64,000 bases of DNA from the NCBI GenBank assembly GCA_004143945.1, contig SEHB01000009.1, positions 1 through 64,000 on the forward strand. Direction: 5' to 3'. Shown in pieces: positions 28,714 to 36,592 of this stretch (positions within the stretch are counted from its first letter, which is position 1; every line of letters begins with the position of its first letter). Below the pieces are notes generated by a model. The model did no database searches. It was not told the origin of the DNA and saw only the letters and a list, made by a program, of their open reading frames with translations. The translations under genes and the position numbers were made by a program. This DNA is from Lysobacteraceae bacterium. GTDB taxonomy: Bacteria; Pseudomonadota; Gammaproteobacteria; Xanthomonadales; Rhodanobacteraceae.

Positions 28714-30048
28714 TCAAACCGCATCCGACAACGACGAGAACGTGAAGTCGCGGATCTTCATCGACGGGATCATCATCACGAACGGCGACTCGTCGTCGCC
28801 GACGCGCACCGGCTTGCCGATCTCCTCGATGTTGTTGAGCATGATCGCGGGCGACTCGTTGAAGCGGAAGTTCTTGATCGGGTACTTGATCTCTCCGTTC
28901 TCGATGTAGAAGGTGCCATCGCGCGTGAGGCCGGTCAGCAGCACGGTCTGCGGATCGACCATGCGGATGTACCAGGTACGCGTCACCAGCACGCCCTTTC
29001 TCGTCGACTTCACGAGGTCCATCGTCGACTTGTCGCCGCCGGCCATGATCAAGTTGCCGGGCTGGCCGACCGCGGTCTTGCCCTGCTTCTGCGCCCAGTA
29101 GCGCGAGTACTGCAGGTAGTCGATCTTGCCCTTGGTGATGATGGGCGTGCGTTCGCGCGCGAGGCCGTCGTTGTCCCACGGCAATACCGCGCACTCGGGA
29201 TCCCAGGGATCGGAATGGATCGAGACGCGCTCGTCGAACAGCTTCTCGCCGAGCTTGTTGCCGCCGCCCTTCTTCGACAGGAAGCTGCGGCCCTCGTCGG
29301 CCTGGCGCGCGTCGAAGCCGAACATCATGAACGAGATCAGGCCCGCGGTTGCCGCCGGCTCCATGACGACCGTGTACTTGCCGGGTTCGAGCGCCTTCGC
29401 GTCGACCGAGCGCTTCGCCTTGTCCATCGCGGTGCGGATGTCGCTCTTGACGTCGAACTTGGCGACGTCGCCGAGGTTGCGCGCGACCCAGCCCGAGCCC
29501 TTGGCATCGTCCGTGCGCACGGTGCAGGTGAAGTCCATGCCGGTCGACTTCTGGTAGCCGAAGTTGCCCTTGCTGTTCGCGATCGCGGAGAACGTCTGCG
29601 CGTCGGAGAAGAAGCCCGCGGCGACGAGCTTTTCCTTGCGGCAAGGCTCGATGCAGGCCGCGGCGATCTCGGCGCGCTGCGCCGGCGTGACCGCGGCGGT
29701 GCGCTCGACGAAGGTGCCGCTCGGCTTGTAGGCCTGCTTCGCGATCGCCGGCACGAACTCCGGATTCTCCGGCGCGAGTCGCGCGAGCTCCTCGGCGCGC
29801 CTCACGACCGCTTCGATCGAGGCATCGTCGAAGCGGTTGGTGGTCGCGGTGCCGACGCGCTTGCCGAACGCGACTTCGACCGCGAGGTCGCAGTCGCTGA
29901 CGTGGCCGCTGGTGGAAACGCTGTTGAGCGCATAGCGGATGTTGCCGCCGCTCTGGCCGTTCAGCGTCGCGCTGCACTGGTCGGCCTTCGACGCCTTGAT
30001 CGCCTTGTCGAGGATCGCCTTGGCCTGCTCTTCGGTGTAGATGCTCAT
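28714..30048 (-). CDS. TldE/PmbA-like peptidase-family protein (no HExxxH)
   Basis: MSIYTEEQAKAILDKAIKASKADQCSATLNGQSGGNIRYALNSVSTSGHVSDCDLAVEVAFGKRVGTATTNRFDD; C-terminal TRDGTFYIENGEIKYPIKNFRFNESPAIMLNNIEEIG; the metal motif is absent. Confidence 0.9.
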   Translation of the reverse strand: MSIYTEEQAKAILDKAIKASKADQCSATLNGQSGGNIRYALNSVSTSGHVSDCDLAVEVAFGKRVGTATTNRFDDASIEAVVRRAEELARLAPENPEFVPAIAKQAYKPSGTFVERTAAVTPAQRAEIAAACIEPCRKEKLVAAGFFSDAQTFSAIANSKGNFGYQKSTGMDFTCTVRTDDAKGSGWVARNLGDVAKFDVKSDIRTAMDKAKRSVDAKALEPGKYTVVMEPAATAGLISFMMFGFDARQADEGRSFLSKKGGGNKLGEKLFDERVSIHSDPWDPECAVLPWDNDGLARERTPIITKGKIDYLQYSRYWAQKQGKTAVGQPGNLIMAGGDKSTMDLVKSTRKGVLVTRTWYIRMVDPQTVLLTGLTRDGTFYIENGEIKYPIKNFRFNESPAIMLNNIEEIGKPVRVGDDESPFVMMIPSMKIRDFTFSSLSDAV

Positions 30049-30184
30049 TGACGGCACTCCGGATTCTGGGGCGTTGAGGGTCGAGGCTGAGGGCCGGGGG
30101 CCGAGGGCGGAAGAGCAGGATGGTGGGCACCGCACGGTGGCGCCGTTCTGCGCTCAGCTCCCTGCCCTGGGTCCTGTGGTCGAA

Positions 30185-31822
30185 TCAGCCCAGACTCCTC
30201 GCTGTATTGATGACGTTCGCGCCGTTGAAGCGCGCGGTACTCGAACCGTGCGACACCGCCGAGACCTGACCGGGCTGGCCCTTGCCGTCGAAGAACGAAC
30301 CGCCGAAGCGGTAGTCCGCTTCGTCGCAGATCGCGGAGCACGAGTTCCAGAACTCCGGCGTGCGGATCTGGTAGGCGACGTCCTCGATCATGCCGCCGAC
30401 CTTGCCGTCCTTGATCTCGTAGAACAGCTGGCCGCCGAATTGCGCGTTGTAGCGTTGCTGGTCGATCGAGAACGAACCGTCGCCGACGATGTAGATGCCG
30501 TTCTCGATGTCCTTGACCATGTCGGCGGGCGTCAGCTTCTGCTTGCCCGGTGCGAGCGAGACGTTGGCCATGCGCTGGAACTGCACGCTCGACCACGAGT
30601 CGGCGTAGCAGCAGCCGTGCGATTCCGCATGGCCGAGGATGTGCGCCTGGTCGCGGATCGCCTGGTAGTCGACGAGGATGCCGTCGCGGACGATGTCCCA
30701 GCGGCGCGTCTTGACGCCTTCGTCGTCGTAACCGACCGCGCCGAGCGTGCCCGGCTGCACCTTGTCGGCGAACAACGTGACGAGGTCGCTGCCGTACTGG
30801 AAGTTCTTCGACTTCCACTTGTCGAGCGTCGCGAAACTGGTGCCGGCGTAGTTCGCCTCGTAGCCCAGCACGCGGTCGAGTTCGGTCGGATGGCCGACCG
30901 ATTCGTGGATCGTGAGCCACAGGTGCGAGGGATCGAGCACGAGGTCGAACTTGCCCGGCTTCACCGACGGCGCGGTGAGCTTCTCCTTCGCCTGCCTGGC
31001 GGCCGCGATCGCGTCCTCCTTCATGTCGTAGGAGTCCTTGTAGACGATCGCGCCGCACGGCAGTTCGACCTTGTCGGAGGCCTTGCCGTCGAGGTATTCG
31101 TATCCCATGCCGCGCGGATCGGACAGCCCCGCGCGGATGCGGAACTTGCCGGTCTTCTGGTCGACCGCGGTGACCTGCATCGGGGACCAGATGCGGTGCA
31201 CGTCCTGGTCGATGTAGGAACCGTCGCTCGACGCGAAATACTTCTGTTCGTTGACGAGGAACAGGATCGAGTTGATGAAGCTCGCGCCGGCCTGCATCGC
31301 GGCCGCGTTGACGTCGAGCAGCAGGTCGACCTTGTCCTTGATCGGCACTTCCATCGCGTTCTTGACGATCGGCGTGGCCCAGCTGACCTCGCCGACGCCC
31401 TTGACCGGCGCGAGCTCGACCGGCTTGGCCTGCAGGCGCGCGTTCGCCTTCGCGATCGCGGCGGCCTGGCGCGCGGCGCCCGCGACCGCGTCTTCGCTCA
31501 TGTCACTGGTCGCGGCGAAACCCCAGGTGCCGTTCGCGATCACGCGGATGCCGACTCCGGTAGATTCGGTGTTGACGACGTTCTCGACCTTGTCCTCGCG
31601 CGTGATCACGAACTGGCGCAGGTAGCGTCCGATGCGCACGTCGCAATAGCTCGCGCCGGCGCTGCGCGCGGCCGCGAGTGCAGCGTCGGCGAGGCGCTTC
31701 CGGGTCGCGACGTCGATCTTGCCGAGCAGGGCTTCCGCGGCGATCACGCGGCCGTGGAACGCGGGCAACAGCAGTCCACCGAGGCCGATGCCCGTGAACC
31801 TGATGAAATCTCGTCTGTCCAT
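30185..31822 (-). CDS. TldD-like metalloprotease with twin-arginine signal
   Basis: MDRRDFIRFTGIGLGGLLLPAFHGRVIAA (RRxFI Tat-like motif); HExxxH in LWLTIHESVGHPTELDRVLGYEANYAGTSF. Confidence 0.92.
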   Translation of the reverse strand: MDRRDFIRFTGIGLGGLLLPAFHGRVIAAEALLGKIDVATRKRLADAALAAARSAGASYCDVRIGRYLRQFVITREDKVENVVNTESTGVGIRVIANGTWGFAATSDMSEDAVAGAARQAAAIAKANARLQAKPVELAPVKGVGEVSWATPIVKNAMEVPIKDKVDLLLDVNAAAMQAGASFINSILFLVNEQKYFASSDGSYIDQDVHRIWSPMQVTAVDQKTGKFRIRAGLSDPRGMGYEYLDGKASDKVELPCGAIVYKDSYDMKEDAIAAARQAKEKLTAPSVKPGKFDLVLDPSHLWLTIHESVGHPTELDRVLGYEANYAGTSFATLDKWKSKNFQYGSDLVTLFADKVQPGTLGAVGYDDEGVKTRRWDIVRDGILVDYQAIRDQAHILGHAESHGCCYADSWSSVQFQRMANVSLAPGKQKLTPADMVKDIENGIYIVGDGSFSIDQQRYNAQFGGQLFYEIKDGKVGGMIEDVAYQIRTPEFWNSCSAICDEADYRFGGSFFDGKGQPGQVSAVSHGSSTARFNGANVINTARSLG

Positions 31823-31949
31823 TGCTCTCTCCGGGAAGACAGGGTCGCGCGAAGCGCCACGCGTCCGCCATCTTGGAACAAGCCACCGGAGTTCGCCACG
31901 TGACCAACGGCAGGGGCGCGTTCCCGAACCCGAGTCCTTTCCCGGGCGC

Positions 31950-32220
31950 GGCCCCTGCGCTCAGGGCGAACGGAGTGGGTAGGGCGTGCGGCTGCTGCGC
32001 TCGGGGGGGGGGACCGAGTGGTCGGGCGTGGCCGCTGCGCACGGCGTTGACGCGCACCCCACGCCGTTCGCCCTGAGTGCGGGCCGGAGGCCGGAGTCGA
32101 AGGGCCGCGTGCGGCGAGCGTCGCTTCGACTCCGCGGCCTGCGGCCGCTGCGCTCAGCGCGAACGGAGTGAGTGGGGCCTGCAGCCGCTGCACTCGGCGC
32201 GTACGGTTTGGGTGTTCCCT
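31950..32220. repeat. Composite dispersed-repeat region (CGCTCAGGGCGAACGGAGTG / CTTCGACTCCG family)
   Basis: gctcagggcgaacggagtgggt (31963), caccccacgccgttcgccctgagtg (inverted, ~32056), cgcttcgactccgcggcctgcggccgctgcgctcagcgcgaacggagtgagtgg (~32122), cactcggcgcgtacgg (~32190); also a 9-G run near 31998. Confidence 0.85.
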
Positions 32221-32283
32221 GGCGTCGCGCTGCGTCGGCTCAGTCGAAAGCGTCGGCGAACAGCAGATCGCTTTCGAGCGCCA

Positions 32284-32472
32284 TCACCGACTGCATCCGC
32301 GCCTGGCCCGGCCGGTCTCCACGTCAACCGGCTTCCAGCGCGCGACGTGGTCGCCGGCGCGCGTGCCGGTACGCACGATCGATCCGTCCTCGAGCAGCAC
32401 GCTGCCGCCGCTGGTGCCCGCGATCCAGTCGGGCAGCCCGAGCGGAATGCACACGCTGTAGGCCCGGGCCAT
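32284..32472 (-). CDS. Small hypothetical protein downstream of rsgA, possibly frameshifted at its 3' end
   Basis: MARAYSVCIPLGLPDWIAGTSGGSVLLEDGSIVRTGTRAGDHVARWKPVDVETG...; the other frame continues as MQSVMALESDLLFADAFD-stop. Confidence 0.45.
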   Translation of the reverse strand: MARAYSVCIPLGLPDWIAGTSGGSVLLEDGSIVRTGTRAGDHVARWKPVDVETGRARRGCSR

Positions 32473-32484
32473 CGGCGCCGCCCC

Positions 32485-33552
32485 TCAGTGGCGCCCGTAC
32501 TTCTCGTCGAGCCGGCGTCCGAGCGCGCGCGTGACGACGCGCTCTTCGCCCTTGCGCCGCAGCCGGCTCTCGAGCGTGTCGGCCGCCGCCGCGAGCTCGT
32601 CGCGCAGCTTCAGGTAGTTCTGCCAGCGGGCGGCGTCGAGTTCGCCGTCCTCGAGCGCGGCACGCACTGCGCAGCCGGGTTCGCCGACGTGCGCGCAATC
32701 ACCGAAGCGGCAGCGTTCGGCCAGCGCTTCGATGTCGGCGAACTGGCCTTCGTCGATCTCTTCCTCGCCCGTCAGCTTGAGCTCGCGCATGCCCGGCGTG
32801 TCGATCAGGCAACCGCCGCTCGGCAACGCGATCAGCGCGCGGTGCGTGGTCGTGTGGCGGCCGCGGCTGTCGCTCTCGCGCACCGCTGCGGTCGCCTGGC
32901 GCACCTGGCCGAGCAGGGTATTGGTCAGCGTCGACTTGCCCACGCCGGAGGAACCGACCAGCACCGCGGACTGCCCGGGCCCGAGCCAGGCAAGCAGCGG
33001 CGCGATGCTCTCGTCCGACTTCGCGTTGACCGCGAACATCGGCACGCCGGGCAGGCGTCGCGCGAGTTCGGCCAAGGCTGCTTGCGCATCGAGCGTGTCG
33101 GCCTTGGTCAACACCAGTACCGGGGCCGCACCGCTCGCCTGCACGAGCAGCAGATAGCGCTCGATGCGCGCGGGATTGAAATCACCATCGAGCCCGTTCA
33201 GCACGAACACCGTGTCGATGTTCGCGGCGATGATCTGGCGCTGTCCGCTCTCGCCCGCGGCGCCACGCTGCAGTTCGGTGTGGCGCGGCAGGATCTGTTC
33301 GATGACGGGCGGCTTGCCCTGCGCGTACAGCACGAAGTCGCCCACCGCGGGGCGCTCGGTCGGGTCCAGCCCGCGCTTGAGGAAGCGCGCGGCCGGTTGC
33401 GCGTTGAACATCTGTTCGCCGTCATGCAACTGATAGCCCGCGCGATGCTGCGCGACGACGCGCGCGACCGCGCGTCCCTCGGCATCGGATGGCGCATCAC
33501 GATCACGCCAGCCGATGCGGGCGAGGCGCTCGAGGTCGGCAGCGGACGTCAT
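32485..33552 (-). CDS. rsgA: Ribosome small subunit-dependent GTPase A
   Basis: Circularly permuted GTPase motifs VLTKAD, GSSGVGKSTLTNTLLG, DTPGMRELKL; Zn site CRFGDCAHVGEPGCAV. Confidence 0.96.
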   Translation of the reverse strand: MTSAADLERLARIGWRDRDAPSDAEGRAVARVVAQHRAGYQLHDGEQMFNAQPAARFLKRGLDPTERPAVGDFVLYAQGKPPVIEQILPRHTELQRGAAGESGQRQIIAANIDTVFVLNGLDGDFNPARIERYLLLVQASGAAPVLVLTKADTLDAQAALAELARRLPGVPMFAVNAKSDESIAPLLAWLGPGQSAVLVGSSGVGKSTLTNTLLGQVRQATAAVRESDSRGRHTTTHRALIALPSGGCLIDTPGMRELKLTGEEEIDEGQFADIEALAERCRFGDCAHVGEPGCAVRAALEDGELDAARWQNYLKLRDELAAAADTLESRLRRKGEERVVTRALGRRLDEKYGRH

Positions 33553-33696
33553 CGGCCGATTCTAGCAATGCGCCCGTCACCGCGGCGGGCGCAGGCGCTC
33601 CCCCGACGGACGTCCCGGGCACCGGGCGCCGGCAGCCCACGGGCTTCAGCCCTCAAGCTGCTAGCATTTGCCGATCGCTTCCGAACAGAACCCTCC

Positions 33697-34935
33697 ATGC
33701 AAGACGCCGGGATTGCCGTCAGCAGCCGCCTGGAACAGGTGCGGTACGACATCCGCGGCCCGTTGAGCCGCCGCGCACACGAACTGGAGGCGGCCGGCCA
33801 TCGCGTGCTGCGCCTCAACATCGGCAACCCGGGCCTGTTCGGCTTCCGCGTGCCGCAGCACCTGCGCGACGCGATCTCGGCCTCGCTGCCGCGCAGCGAA
33901 GCGTATTGCCACCAGCAGGGCCTGGCCGACGCGCGCGAGGCGATCGCCGCTCAGCACCGGCGCAACGGCGCCGACGCCGATGCGTCGCGCGTGTTCATCG
34001 GCAACGGCGTCAGCGAACTCATCGACCTCAGCCTGCGCGCGCTGCTCGAGCCCGGCGACGAAGTGCTGGTTCCCGCCCCCGACTATCCGCTCTGGAGCGC
34101 GGCCACGCGGCTCAACGGCGGCGTGCCCGTCTACTACGACTGCCCGCCCGAGCGCGCGCACCTGCCCGATCCCGACGAGATCGCGTCGCGCATCACCGCG
34201 CGCACGAAGGCGCTCGTGCTGATCAACCCGAACAATCCGACCGGCGCGGTGTATCCGCGCGAGTTGCTGGTCGCACTCGTCGACCTCGCGCGCCGGCACC
34301 GACTGGTCCTGCTCGCCGACGAGATCTACGACAGCGTGCTGTATGACGGCACGGGATTCGAGCCGCTCGCGCCGCTCGCGGACGGTGTGCCGTGCCTGAG
34401 CTACGGCGGCTTGTCGAAGGTGCACCTCGCCTGCGGCTACCGCGTCGGCTGGTTGTCGCTGACCGGTGCCGGCACGCACGAACTCGAGCGCGCGCTCGAC
34501 CTGCTCGCGAGCCTGCGCCTGTGCAGCAACGTGACCGCGCAATGGGCGATCCGCCCCGCACTCGAAGGCCCGAACGAGATCGGCGCGCTGACGCGTCCCG
34601 GCGGCCGCCTGCATGCGGCGCGCGCAGCGATCATCGACGCGGTCGCGGCCAGCGAGTTCCTCGAGCTGGTGCCGCCCGCGGGTGCGCTGTACGCATTCCC
34701 GGGGGTCGACGCCGAGCGCCTGCCCGCGTTCGACGACGAGGCGTTCGCGCTCGACCTGCTCGAACGCGAGCACATCATCCTGGTGCCGGGCAGCAGCTTC
34801 AACATCGGCGCGCGCAACCGCTTCCGCGTGACGATGCTGCCCGAACCCGACGTGCTCGCCGATGCGTTCGCGCGCATCGAGCGCGAGCTCGCGCGCTGCG
34901 CCGAATCGGGCGCGGCCACGCGCCGCGTCGCGTGA
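33697..34935 (+). CDS. Pyridoxal-phosphate-dependent aminotransferase (AlaA/class I/II)
   Basis: RLNIGNPGLFGFRVPQHLRDAI...FIGNGVSELIDLSLRALLEPGDEVLVPAPDYPLWSAATRLNGG...LVLINPNNPTGAVYP...LSYGGLSKVHLACGYRVGW. Confidence 0.95.
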   Translation: MQDAGIAVSSRLEQVRYDIRGPLSRRAHELEAAGHRVLRLNIGNPGLFGFRVPQHLRDAISASLPRSEAYCHQQGLADAREAIAAQHRRNGADADASRVFIGNGVSELIDLSLRALLEPGDEVLVPAPDYPLWSAATRLNGGVPVYYDCPPERAHLPDPDEIASRITARTKALVLINPNNPTGAVYPRELLVALVDLARRHRLVLLADEIYDSVLYDGTGFEPLAPLADGVPCLSYGGLSKVHLACGYRVGWLSLTGAGTHELERALDLLASLRLCSNVTAQWAIRPALEGPNEIGALTRPGGRLHAARAAIIDAVAASEFLELVPPAGALYAFPGVDAERLPAFDDEAFALDLLEREHIILVPGSSFNIGARNRFRVTMLPEPDVLADAFARIERELARCAESGAATRRVA

Positions 34936-34942
34936 TTCCGCC

Positions 34943-35614
34943 GTGACGACGCGGCGCTACCTCGCACTCGGCGATTCCTACACGATCGGCGAAGGCGTCG
35001 AGGCCGCGGAGCGCTGGCCTGCACAGCTCGTGCGCCGCCTGCGTGCGCTCGGGATCGGGATCGAGGAGCCCGCGGTGGTCGCGCGCACGGGTTGGACCAC
35101 CGACGAACTCGCCGCGGCGATCGAAACGGCGACACCCGAACCTCCGCATGCGCTCGTGAGCCTGCTGATCGGCGTCAACAACCAGTACCGCGGACGCGCG
35201 CTCGAGGAGTACGCGGAGCAGTTCGACCAGCTGCTCGCGATCGCGATCGCGCAGGCCGGCGAAGACGCGCGGCGCGTGGTCGTGGTCTCGATCCCGGACT
35301 GGGGCGTGACCGGCTTCGCGCGTGCGGAAGGCCGTGACGCGCGCGCGATCGCCGACGCGATCGATGCGTTCAATGCGCGCGCACGCGCCGCCTCGCTCGC
35401 CGCGGGGGCCGCGTTCGTCGACATCACGGGGGTCTCGCGCGAGGCCGGCGATTCGCCCGCGATGCTCGTGACCGACCGGCTGCACCCGTCCGCGGCGCAG
35501 TACGCGCTCTGGGTCGAGGAAATCCTGCCCGCCGCGAGGCGCGCGCTCGCGACGACGGGCTCTCGCGGGAGGGACTTCAGTCCCGAGCTGTCCGCGCCAA
35601 AGCCTCGGGACTGA
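34943..35614 (+). CDS. SGNH/GDSL hydrolase family protein
   Basis: GTG start; RRYLALGDSYTIGEGV (block I), LIGVNNQYRG (block III), DRLHPSAAQYALW (block V). Confidence 0.93.
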   Translation: MTTRRYLALGDSYTIGEGVEAAERWPAQLVRRLRALGIGIEEPAVVARTGWTTDELAAAIETATPEPPHALVSLLIGVNNQYRGRALEEYAEQFDQLLAIAIAQAGEDARRVVVVSIPDWGVTGFARAEGRDARAIADAIDAFNARARAASLAAGAAFVDITGVSREAGDSPAMLVTDRLHPSAAQYALWVEEILPAARRALATTGSRGRDFSPELSAPKPRD

Positions 35615-35626
35615 GTCCCTCCTGTC
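35560..35626. repeat. Palindromic REP-like element (GGGAGGGACTTCAGTCCCGAG ... CTCGGGACTGAGTCCCTCC) overlapping the SGNH hydrolase 3' end
   Basis: tctcgcgggagggacttcagtcccgagctgtccgcgccaaagcctcgggactgagtccctcctgt; each arm is itself palindromic and the two arms are inverted. Confidence 0.9.
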
Positions 35627-35794
35627 AGTCCCCGCAGACCTCGTGCGCGCACCCGCTGCGGCAATGCACCGACGATACGCGTCGCTGGATCCGCCCGGAG
35701 CACGTGGTGGAACGCCCGACGCGCCGGATTTCCGCCGCCCGGTTGGCACCCCGATGCGGACCCGTGTCACACAAATATCGCGTCGCGGGGCATT

Positions 35795-35907
35795 TCTTAA
35801 CGGGAGCCAAACAATTCCCGGCGGGGCGTTTGCTAGTTTCGCCGCTCCACGGGGGTGGGCGGCTCAGCCGGTGCGCACCCTTTCGACCAGGAACGGGACG
35901 ACACCGA
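35795..35907 (+). promoter_or_regulatory. Candidate structured 5' leader of the NlpC/P60 gene
   Basis: CGGGA(35801)..TCCCG(35820) and CCAAAC(35807)..GTTTG(35832) are mutually overlapping potential stems; GGGTG(35853)..CACCC(35880) forms a third. Confidence 0.3.
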
Positions 35908-36522
35908 ATGCCATTCCATCGAATGACGGCTTTGCTCGTGCTCGCTTTCGCCGCGATGCCCGCTGCCCCCGCGCTCGCCGCACCCTCATTGCCCGGCGAC
36001 TTTTCGAACTGGACGCTCGACGCGTCCGATACCGTGTCCACCTCGCCGATCCTCTCGGCCTCGGTGCCTGCCGTCGACGCGCCCGCCGCGCTGCCGGTCG
36101 CCGGCGACGAACCGGTTGCGGTCGCCAAGCCCGCCTCGCGCCTGCGCCGGATGCTCGCCGACCTCTCGATGAGCCTGCGCCACATCCGCTACAAGAGCGG
36201 CGGCCGCGATCCCGCGACCGGCTTCGACTGCAGCGGCTTCGTGCGCTACGTGTTCCGCCACGGCGCCGGCACCGAGCTGCCGTCGGACTCCGCGAGCCAG
36301 TACCGCACCGGCAAGCTCGTCACGCGCAAGGACATGCAGACCGGCGACCTCGTGTTCTTCCGCATCAAGGGCACGCGGGTCTCGCACGTCGGCATCTACA
36401 TCGGCAATGGCCGCTTCATCCATGCGCCTTCGAAGGGCAAGGCGGTCAGCATCAGCCGACTCGACGAGTCCTACTGGTCGAAGCGCTTCGCCGGCGCGAA
36501 GCGTCCCGAAGTCCTCGCCTGA
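35908..36522 (+). CDS. C40 (NlpC/P60) family peptidase, secreted
   Basis: Signal peptide; TGFDCSGFVRYVFRHGAGTELPSDSASQYRTGKLVTRKDMQTGDLVFFRIKGTRVSHVGIYIGNGRFIHAPSKGKAV. Confidence 0.95.
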   Translation: MPFHRMTALLVLAFAAMPAAPALAAPSLPGDFSNWTLDASDTVSTSPILSASVPAVDAPAALPVAGDEPVAVAKPASRLRRMLADLSMSLRHIRYKSGGRDPATGFDCSGFVRYVFRHGAGTELPSDSASQYRTGKLVTRKDMQTGDLVFFRIKGTRVSHVGIYIGNGRFIHAPSKGKAVSISRLDESYWSKRFAGAKRPEVLA

Positions 36523-36592
36523 GGCGATCGCGCGGCTTGCGATCCGCCGGAACGGACGCAGATCCGGACATTCCCTTGCAAGGAATGCCCGC

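Noticed and set aside
35795-35907. ydaO (c-di-AMP) or GEMM (c-di-GMP) riboswitch upstream of the NlpC/P60 gene
   Set aside because: I could not match the conserved core sequences of either class; reported only as a candidate structured leader.
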